Assembly (NCBI GenBank): GCA_903916165.1
Contig: CAIWVR010000199.1
Location: 1 to 5,528, forward strand
Source of the DNA: an uncultured Hyphomicrobiales bacterium
GTDB taxonomy: Bacteria > Pseudomonadota > Alphaproteobacteria > Rhizobiales > Beijerinckiaceae
Reading direction: 5' to 3'
DNA: 5,528 bases
Part shown: in pieces, positions 1 to 5,528 of the stretch
How the letters are laid out: every line of letters begins with the position of its first letter
Position numbering within the stretch: the stretch's first letter is position 1
Notes under the pieces: generated by a model
Database searches by the model: none
Told to the model about the DNA's origin: nothing
Seen by the model: the letters and a program-made list of their open reading frames with translations, nothing else
Position numbers and translations under genes: made by a program

Positions 1-1021
1 CGTCCTGCTCCTTGATGCGCTGCTCAAGCGCGCCGGGGCGCGTGCGCCATTTGGCGTCGGGGTTGCGACGCCAGGTGCCGGTCCCCGTGCAGGGCGCATC
101 GACCAGCACGATGTCGCAGCGCGCCTCGATGTCGGCCAGCACGTCCTTGTTGCCCTTGGGGGCGCGCACCTGCACGTTGCGCACGTCGGCACGTTCCAGA
201 CGCGGATAGATCGGCATCAGGCGCCGACCTTCGCTGTCATAAGCGTAGACCTGCCCCTTGTTGGCCATTTCGGCCGCCATCGCGAGCGTCTTGCCGCCAC
301 CACCCGCACAATAGTCCAGCACCTGCAGGCCAGGCTTGGCACCCGCGATCAGCGAGGCCAGCTGCGAGCCCTCGTCCTGCACTTCGACAAAGCCGCGCAC
401 ATAGGCGGGTTCGGCGGAGAGCGAGGGGCCGCGTCCGTCGGCGCCCGCGTTGAGACGCAGGCCCAGCGGCGACAGGGGCGTTTCCTCCGGCGACAGATGC
501 GCCAGCATTTTCGCGGCCTTTTCGCGCTCGCCCTTCAGGCGGTTGACGCGCAGGTCGATGGGTGCGCGGCCGGCGAGCGCCCGGCCCTCGGCCACCGCAT
601 GTTCGCCGAAGGCGGCAGCGAAATGCGCGGCCAGCCAGTCGGGATAATCGCCGCGCACATGGTCTGGCGCGTCGTCGAGCGTGGCTTGCGACAGGCGGGT
701 CTTCTCATGATCGCTGAGGACGGCGGGCGCATGCGCCTCGCCGGTGCAGAGCGCAGCGATGGCGTCGGCATCCATGCCGCGCAGCTGGCGCAGCGAGCCG
801 AGCACGACGGCGCGCGCCGTCTCCTCGCCCATGATCCAGCTGGCGGACGAGCGCACGCGCAGCGCATCATAGACATGGCTGGCGATGGCGGCGCGATCCT
901 TGGATCCGGCGAAGCGGTGGCCGAGGCCCCAGTCCTTCAGCCCGTCGGCGGCAGGGCGCCGGCGCTCGGTAATGTCGGCGAGGATTTCGATAGCGGCGCT
1001 GATGCGGGCGGAAGGAGTCAT
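1..1021 (-). CDS. RsmB/NOP-family class I SAM-dependent RNA (cytosine-5) methyltransferase, 3' end beyond window
   Basis: The minus frame stays open for 340 codons from ATG at 1021 to the left edge. Residues ~1-90 look like the NusB-like helical N-terminal region of RsmB-type enzymes. The Rossmann methyltransferase domain begins near residue 205. It shows SAM motif I (VLDYCAGGGGKT, 234-245) and motif IV with a cysteine (DAPCTGTGTWRRNPD, Cys311). In this family the motif IV Cys releases the product, and a second Cys in a TCS-type motif VI forms the covalent adduct; motif VI would lie left of position 1. E. coli RsmB modifies C967 of 16S rRNA, but this homologue's exact target is inferred, so no symbol is given. 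No in-frame ATG or GTG lies close upstream of 1021, and the Shine-Dalgarno match is poor. It is codirectional with guaB-MAPEG but separated from them by a plus-strand gene and a repeat, so it probably has its own promoter; a TTGTCA-like -35 at 1094-1099 lacks a convincing -10. Confidence 0.93.
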   Translation of the reverse strand, partial: MTPSARISAAIEILADITERRRPAADGLKDWGLGHRFAGSKDRAAIASHVYDALRVRSSASWIMGEETARAVVLGSLRQLRGMDADAIAALCTGEAHAPAVLSDHEKTRLSQATLDDAPDHVRGDYPDWLAAHFAAAFGEHAVAEGRALAGRAPIDLRVNRLKGEREKAAKMLAHLSPEETPLSPLGLRLNAGADGRGPSLSAEPAYVRGFVEVQDEGSQLASLIAGAKPGLQVLDYCAGGGGKTLAMAAEMANKGQVYAYDSEGRRLMPIYPRLERADVRNVQVRAPKGNKDVLADIEARCDIVLVDAPCTGTGTWRRNPDAKWRTRPGALEQRIKEQD

Positions 1022-1121
1022 GAAATCTTGGCCATATTTGCGACACCGGGGCGCGGCATCCTGAGTCTGCGTCGTTCCACATCGGGCGCCGCGTGACAAT
1101 GTTTCTTTGGAAGGCTTTGTG
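1022..1121. promoter_or_regulatory. Divergent intergenic region between RsmB-like gene and small lipoprotein gene
   Basis: This 100-base gap must hold the 5' signals of both flanking genes, which point away from each other. On the minus strand a TTGTCA hexamer (1094-1099) matches a -35 box at five of six positions, but no good -10 follows at 16-18 bases. On the plus strand I find no credible -35/-10 pair. The only clear signal is the ribosome-binding site GGAAGG (1109-1114), seven bases before the lipoprotein ATG. The promoter role is inferred from layout, not from a consensus match. Confidence 0.3.
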
Positions 1122-1277
1122 ATGAAGATCCTCGGTGCCGCACTTGCGGCCACGTTCCTCGCCCTCTCGGTCGCCGGCTGCGCGACGACCCCGCCGCCCG
1201 TCGTGGCCTATCCCGATCCGCCGCCGAAGAAGCCCTATGACGCCAAGACGCAGCTTGAGAGCGGGCGGAGATCCTAA
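1122..1277 (+). CDS. Small proline-rich lipoprotein (51 aa), function unknown
   Basis: A short gene with ATG at 1122, TAA at 1275-1277 and a good ribosome-binding site (GGAAGG, 7-base spacer). The product begins MKILGAALAATFLALSVAGC: Met-Lys, a hydrophobic stretch, then a lipobox VAGC with the lipidated cysteine at residue 20. Signal peptidase II cleavage would leave a 32-residue mature peptide rich in proline (three Pro-Pro runs) and ending in charged residues. The +2 residue after Cys is Ala, not Asp, which in E. coli-type sorting favours the outer membrane; whether that rule holds here is unknown. I do not recognise the family. Its stop lies five bases before the palindromic repeat, so the C-terminus could have been shaped by the insertion of that element. 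The lipobox and ribosome-binding site together make it more than a chance frame. Confidence 0.72.
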   Translation: MKILGAALAATFLALSVAGCATTPPPVVAYPDPPPKKPYDAKTQLESGRRS

Positions 1278-1282
1278 TTCGG

Positions 1283-1448
1283 CTCGTCATTGCGAGGAGC
1301 TGAAGGCGACGCGGCAATCCATCTTTGGGTTGCCGTGGAACGCCCAAGAGTCCCTGAGGCGAAATCGCGCGATACCTCACGGAACGGTGCCTGTTGCAGG
1401 CGCCCGAAGATGGATTGCCGCGGAGCTTGCGCTCCTCGCAATGACGAG
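1283..1448. repeat. Large palindromic intergenic repeat (REP/MITE-like)
   Basis: The outer arms are 1283-1329 and the reverse complement of 1403-1448. Both begin CTCGTCATTGCGAGGAGC and end GGCAATCCATCTT(T/C)GGG, differing in a short middle stretch and by one base in length. The symmetry continues inward, with TCC(C/G)TGAGG on each side of a central ATCGCGCGAT (1364-1373), so nearly the whole element folds back on itself. Each half also carries a lateral hairpin: TTGGG/CCCAA (1325-1347) and GCCTG-TTG-CAGGC (1389-1401). From memory, 'TCATTGCGAGGAGC…GCAATCCA' repeats are scattered between genes in many alphaproteobacteria; this is not verified here. There is no coding potential or transposase. 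It sits between two convergent genes and could act as a bidirectional terminator or 3' end stabiliser (inference). Confidence 0.88.
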
Positions 1449-1484
1449 GAAGGTCGCGTTATCGCGTTCGCCCTGACCAGCCGT

Positions 1485-1901
1485 TCAAGCAAGCAGCTCG
1501 ATCGCAAACAGCGCCCACATGACCACCAGCACGACCACGCCGGCGATGAACGTCGGGAACCGCAGGCTCAACGCATTCGACGTGCAATGCACGATGGCAT
1601 GGGCGATGCGCGTGGCGACCCAGACCCACGCCAGGGTGACAAAAAGCGGATCCCAGATCCGGGTGATCGCAAGGAAAGCGATCAGCACGAAGAAGAGCAG
1701 CGGCGTCTCGAACTGGTTCAGGAACGAGCGTTCCGCCTGCGCCGCATAACGCGGCCAGACGATCTTGCTGGCAGCGCGGTCGATCACCTGCACGTCGCCT
1801 GCCCTGAACGCCCTGAAGCGCCAGAAGGCCATAACGAAAAGCAGCGTCAATGTCAGAAAGGCCTGCGCCACAGCGGGCGCGATAATGGACTGCAAATTCA
1901 T
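1485..1901 (-). CDS. MAPEG-family integral membrane protein
   Basis: A 138-residue protein, typical for MAPEG (membrane-associated proteins in eicosanoid and glutathione metabolism). It has four hydrophobic segments at roughly residues 7-28, 65-83, 85-105 and 113-137. The loop after the first helix carries the family signature ERxxxNxxE (Glu58, Arg59, Asn62, Glu65), followed by TPLLFF. In eukaryotic members this region contributes to glutathione binding; bacterial members mostly have no defined substrate, so glutathione transferase or peroxidase activity is only possible. The frame stays open further upstream into guaB, but the start MNLQSII at 1901 gives the right length and has a purine-rich ribosome-binding site (AAGGGGGGGG, six-base spacer). 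It begins 25 bases after the guaB stop on the same strand, so cotranscription is likely. It is an inner-membrane protein by prediction. Confidence 0.92.
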   Translation of the reverse strand: MNLQSIIAPAVAQAFLTLTLLFVMAFWRFRAFRAGDVQVIDRAASKIVWPRYAAQAERSFLNQFETPLLFFVLIAFLAITRIWDPLFVTLAWVWVATRIAHAIVHCTSNALSLRFPTFIAGVVVLVVMWALFAIELLA

Positions 1902-1907
1902 GGAGTG

Positions 1908-1917
1908 CCCCCCCCTT
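1908..1917 (-). promoter_or_regulatory. Ribosome-binding site of the MAPEG gene inside a G8 tract
   Basis: On the minus strand the start ATG at 1901 is preceded by AAGGGGGGGG with a six-base spacer. This fixes the MAPEG start rather than the longer open frame that overlaps guaB. The run of eight identical bases (1908-1915) is also a potential slippage site, and a length change would alter the SD-to-start spacing without shifting any reading frame. Confidence 0.6.
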
Positions 1918-1926
1918 GCGTGTCGA

Positions 1927-3519
<1,593 letters not shown>

Positions 3520-3540
3520 TCAAAAGGGTCCCGGACGCGG

Positions 3541-3558
3541 AGGTGCCTGTCCGCACCT
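3541..3558. repeat. Short palindrome between the divergent promoters
   Basis: AGGTGC-CTGTCC-GCACCT is a perfect 6-base inverted repeat with a 6-base spacer. It sits about 22-26 bases from the -35 boxes proposed for guaB on one side and for the ClpP-like gene on the other. That is a plausible place for an operator shared by both, but a 6-base palindrome can occur by chance in GC-rich DNA. Confidence 0.3.
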
Positions 3559-3580
3559 GCACAGATTTCATCAGGAGCCC

Positions 3581-3609
3581 TTGACCGACTGTCCGCCCGG
3601 CCACAAAAT
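3581..3609 (+). promoter_or_regulatory. Sigma70-like promoter for the ClpP-like exported protein
   Basis: TTGACC (3581-3586; five of six matches) and CAAAAT (3604-3609; four of six) are separated by exactly 17 bases. Transcription from about 3616 gives an ~85-base leader before the GTG at 3700. Within that leader, GTCCTG (3622-3627) and CAGGAC (3642-3647) can form a 6-bp stem. This promoter falls inside the long open frame that begins at 3478, which supports the later GTG start over ATG at 3478. Confidence 0.5.
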
Positions 3610-3690
3610 ACAGGCGTTTCTGTCCTGCCTTGTCTCAAAAACAGGACCTTCATCCCATTTTGTCTGGTTTTTGCTTTCATTCATTGCTCT

Positions 3691-3694
3691 GGAG
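3691..3694 (+). promoter_or_regulatory. Ribosome-binding site that sets the GTG start at 3700
   Basis: GGAG lies five bases before GTG at 3700. The residues from that GTG form an ideal signal peptide, whereas the upstream extension from ATG at 3478 has no secretion or domain features and no comparable ribosome-binding site. This pair of facts decides the start. Confidence 0.6.
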
Positions 3695-3699
3695 CTGTC

Positions 3700-4626
3700 G
3701 TGCGCGCCTTGGTCGCCCTTTCTATCCTTGCCGCGGGCTTTGCAGGCTCAGCCTGGGCGCAGACCATTGGCGCGCCCGGCAATGTCAAATTGAATGAAAT
3801 CTGCGAAAGCCGGGGCCGGCCGGGATGCCCGGTCCAGCTGTCCATCGAGGGCCAGATCACGGCGGAGACGGCACGCTCCTTTACCTCCCTGATCGAACTC
3901 GAACAGAAGCGTGTCGGCGCGACGATCAGGCCCGTGGTCAACATCCAGAGCACGGGCGGAGATTTGCAGGCCGCGATGGTGATCGGTCGTGAAATCCGCC
4001 TCCGCACCGGTACCATCCGCTCCACCGGCCCCTGTCATTCGGCCTGTGTCTTCGCGGCAATGGGCGGCGTGGAGCGCCATCTGGTCGGCATCGGTCTGCA
4101 CCGGCCCTATTTCGCCTATGCCGACACCAACCTCTTTTCCGAGGCGGATGCCCGATACAAGAAAATGTTGCGGCTGATCATGGATTACATGTTCGAGATG
4201 AACATTTCCGAGGAACTGCTGCGCGTGATGATTTCCGTGCCGCCGGGCGAGATGCGCCTGCTGCCGCTGCCCGATGCACGGCGCATCGGGCTGAATGGCG
4301 TTGACCCAGCCTATGATGAATTCCGCACCGGACAGGAAGCCGCGCAATACGGACTCACCAGCATGGAGCTGCGCCGACGCGAGGTCGCCATAGAGACGCA
4401 ATGCGGGCGCGAAGAGGACATGCGCTCGCTGGCCGACCTGCACAAGCGCGACGCCTGCCGGAAGGCAACGCGGGAGCGGATCATGTGGGGCCTCGACGAG
4501 CAGAATCTCGTCAAGTTCAACCGCGCGACCGAGGAGCGTTGCCGCGAACTGGAACCGGACTCGCTGGAGCGCCGGCTGTGCGTGCGCCGTGTCGCTGATG
4601 CCTTGCGCACCCCGGCGCGCCCGTGA
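3700..4626 (+). CDS. Exported ClpP/crotonase-fold protein (COG3904-like predicted periplasmic protein)
   Basis: A 308-residue protein from GTG 3700. Residues 1-20 are a signal peptide (Arg2, hydrophobic core, cleavage after AWA before Gln21). The mature part follows ClpP strand and helix order: VVNIQSTGGDLQAAMVIGREI (79-99) matches the ClpP 'INSPGG' oxyanion segment; GPCHSACVF (110-118) carries a candidate nucleophile Ser114; GIGLHRPYF (130-138) carries a candidate His134; PDARRIGL (191-198) matches the 'AEEAKEYGL' helix. By my hand alignment the ClpP catalytic Asp position falls at Pro181 or nearby, so the acid is missing or moved. Residues ~222-308 are a charged, Arg/Glu-rich tail absent from ClpP. 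Eight cysteines (35, 43, 112, 116, 235, 253, 281, 294) suggest disulfides in the periplasm. The substrate is unknown. It could be a peptidase or a binding protein that uses the fold. The call COG3904-like is from memory of that family. It converges on rlmE with a 3-base gap. Confidence 0.82.
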   Translation: MRALVALSILAAGFAGSAWAQTIGAPGNVKLNEICESRGRPGCPVQLSIEGQITAETARSFTSLIELEQKRVGATIRPVVNIQSTGGDLQAAMVIGREIRLRTGTIRSTGPCHSACVFAAMGGVERHLVGIGLHRPYFAYADTNLFSEADARYKKMLRLIMDYMFEMNISEELLRVMISVPPGEMRLLPLPDARRIGLNGVDPAYDEFRTGQEAAQYGLTSMELRRREVAIETQCGREEDMRSLADLHKRDACRKATRERIMWGLDEQNLVKFNRATEERCRELEPDSLERRLCVRRVADALRTPARP

Positions 4627-4629
4627 CTC

Positions 4630-5331
4630 TCAGCCTTCGGCGGCGGCACGCCCCTTGAACCCCGTCGCGAGCACATAGAGTTCGGCAGATCCGGCGCGGC
4701 TGGCCTCAGGCTTGACGTGCCGGACGGTCTTGAACCCGCGCTTCAATATGTCGAGCAATTCGTTCTCGGTGCCGCCCTGAAACACTTTCGCCATGAAGAA
4801 CCCGCCCGGAGCGAGCACCTCCGTCGCGAAATGGATTGCCAGTTCCGCGAGCGCAACAATCCGCAAATGGTCGGTCTTCTTGTGGCCGGTGGTGTTGGCG
4901 GCCATGTCCGACAGCACACCATCGGCCAGCCCGCCCAATGTCGCCTTCAGGCGCTCGGGGGCATCGTCGTCGAGAAAATCCATGACGGTGAATTCGACGC
5001 CCGGAATCGGGTCGATGTCGAGCAGGTCGATGCCGATCACGCGGCCCTTGCCGCCGACCTTCTTGATCGCGACCTGCGACCAGCCGCCCGGTGCAGCACC
5101 CAGGTCGACAATCTTCTGGTTGGGCTTGAGCAAATGGTAGCGCTCATCCATCTCGATGAGCTTGTAGGCGGCGCGCGACCGCCAGCCGTCCTTCCTGGCC
5201 TGCAGCACATAGGGATCGTTCAACTGGCGCTGCAGCCACAGGGTCGAGGAAATCGTGCGCTTCTTGGCGGTCTTGACCCGCACCTTCAACGAGCCATCGC
5301 GCCCGCTGCCGGTGATTTTCTTGGCTGTCAT
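4630..5331 (-). CDS. rlmE: 23S rRNA (uridine-2'-O)-methyltransferase RlmE (FtsJ/RrmJ)
   Basis: A complete 233-residue enzyme of the FtsJ family, which in E. coli 2'-O-methylates U2552 in the A-loop of 23S rRNA late in 50S assembly. SAM motif I is [12 protein letters not shown] (75-86). The K-D-K-E catalytic set is in place: Lys57 (RAAYKL), Asp142 ([10 protein letters not shown]), Lys182 (MAKVFQGG) and Glu217 (SAELY). Relative to the ~209-residue E. coli protein there is an extra N-terminal stretch of about 20 residues rich in Lys, Arg and Gly, probably rRNA-contacting (inference). The start at 5331 overlaps the stop of the upstream phosphatase gene as ATGA, and no strong Shine-Dalgarno precedes it, which fits reinitiation by terminating ribosomes. 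The gene ends 3 bases from the stop of the convergent ClpP-like gene, with no terminator visible. Confidence 0.98.
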   Translation of the reverse strand: MTAKKITGSGRDGSLKVRVKTAKKRTISSTLWLQRQLNDPYVLQARKDGWRSRAAYKLIEMDERYHLLKPNQKIVDLGAAPGGWSQVAIKKVGGKGRVIGIDLLDIDPIPGVEFTVMDFLDDDAPERLKATLGGLADGVLSDMAANTTGHKKTDHLRIVALAELAIHFATEVLAPGGFFMAKVFQGGTENELLDILKRGFKTVRHVKPEASRAGSAELYVLATGFKGRAAAEG

Positions 5332-5528
5332 CGCCGCTGCTCTCGTCCTTTGTCGCCATCGCGCCAGACACCGTCGGCGCTCATCAGCTCGGCAAGAATG
5401 CCCTCACGCAGGCCACGATCGGCAATGCGCACGCGCCGGGCCGGAAAGGCCTGGCGGATCGCTTCCAGAATGGCGCAGCCGGCGAGGACGAGATCCGCCC
5501 GCTCCGCGCCGATACAGCCATTGGCGAC
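5328..5528 (-). CDS. Ppx/GppA family phosphatase, C-terminal end
   Basis: The last 66 residues of a gene entering from the right edge; the stop TGA is at 5328-5330. The visible part contains [16 protein letters not shown] and [14 protein letters not shown], the two conserved blocks near the end of Ppx/GppA proteins (actin/ASKHA-fold exopolyphosphatase or pppGpp phosphohydrolase). The 'D-x-GLREG' block lines the active-site cleft in this family. The catalytic N-terminal half is outside the window, so exopolyphosphatase cannot be told from GppA activity. The gene ends about 20 residues after this block, like the short single-module alphaproteobacterial form and not the longer E. coli Ppx. Its stop overlaps the rlmE start by four bases, indicating one operon. 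Confidence 0.93.
   Translation of the reverse strand, partial: VANGCIGAERADLVLAGCAILEAIRQAFPARRVRIADRGLREGILAELMSADGVWRDGDKGREQRR

Noticed and set aside
497..1096. Plus-strand open frame of 199 codons antisense to the RsmB-like gene
   Set aside because: The minus strand has clear methyltransferase motifs in the same stretch. This frame is a GC-bias shadow with no domain features.
1455..1466. CGCG-TTAT-CGCG as a terminator after the MAPEG gene
   Set aside because: The stem is only four base pairs and no T-run follows. The large palindrome next to it is a better candidate for ending transcripts.
3748..4443. Minus-strand open frame of 231 codons opposite the ClpP-like gene
   Set aside because: The plus strand has a signal peptide, ribosome-binding site, promoter and fold motifs. 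The minus frame has a His/Ala/Gly-rich composition typical of a shadow.
5144..5371. Minus-strand 75-codon frame starting with GTG at 5371
   Set aside because: It lies in another frame across the Ppx/GppA–rlmE junction, where both real genes show conserved motifs.

Overview
The window is ordinary, gene-dense, GC-rich chromosome. It most resembles an alphaproteobacterium, probably of the Sphingomonadales. The reasons are base composition, the style of the IMP dehydrogenase and RsmB-like proteins, the Ppx/GppA–RlmE gene pair, and a palindromic 'TCATTGCGAGGAGC…GGCAATCCA' intergenic repeat that I recall from such genomes. The taxonomic call is inference; no rRNA or tRNA gene is present to settle it.

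Layout, left to right. Positions 1-1021 (minus) hold the N-terminal 340 residues of an RsmB/NOP-family RNA cytosine methyltransferase that runs off the left edge. A 100-base divergent gap separates it from a tiny plus-strand lipoprotein gene (1122-1277, 51 aa). Five bases after that stop begins a 166-base near-complete palindrome (1283-1448), which sits between the lipoprotein gene and the convergent minus-strand MAPEG-family membrane protein gene (1485-1901). The MAPEG gene lies 25 bases behind guaB (1927-3417, minus; IMP dehydrogenase, the committed step of GTP synthesis), and the two probably form an operon. The guaB leader contains a strong stem-loop that could switch to an alternative fold hiding the ribosome-binding site.

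The 282-base gap 3418-3699 is a divergent regulatory region. It has a weak candidate guaB promoter, a good sigma70-like promoter pointing right, and a small palindrome between them. To its right, a plus-strand gene (3700-4626, GTG start) encodes an exported protein of about 308 aa with a ClpP/crotonase-like fold. It keeps the Ser and His but not the usual Asp of ClpP. It converges on rlmE (4630-5331, minus; 23S rRNA 2'-O-ribose methyltransferase FtsJ/RrmJ) with only 3 bases between the stops. The end of a Ppx/GppA phosphatase gene (5328-5528, minus) overlaps the rlmE start by four bases (ATGA), so these two are likely translationally coupled.

Functionally the minus-strand genes are growth-linked housekeeping: two RNA methyltransferases, GTP synthesis, and a Ppx/GppA enzyme that could act on polyphosphate or (p)ppGpp. 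I saw no mobile element, CRISPR array or defence system, and no clear new multi-gene system. The most interesting items are the exported ClpP-like protein, the palindromic repeat, and the possible two-state guaB leader.
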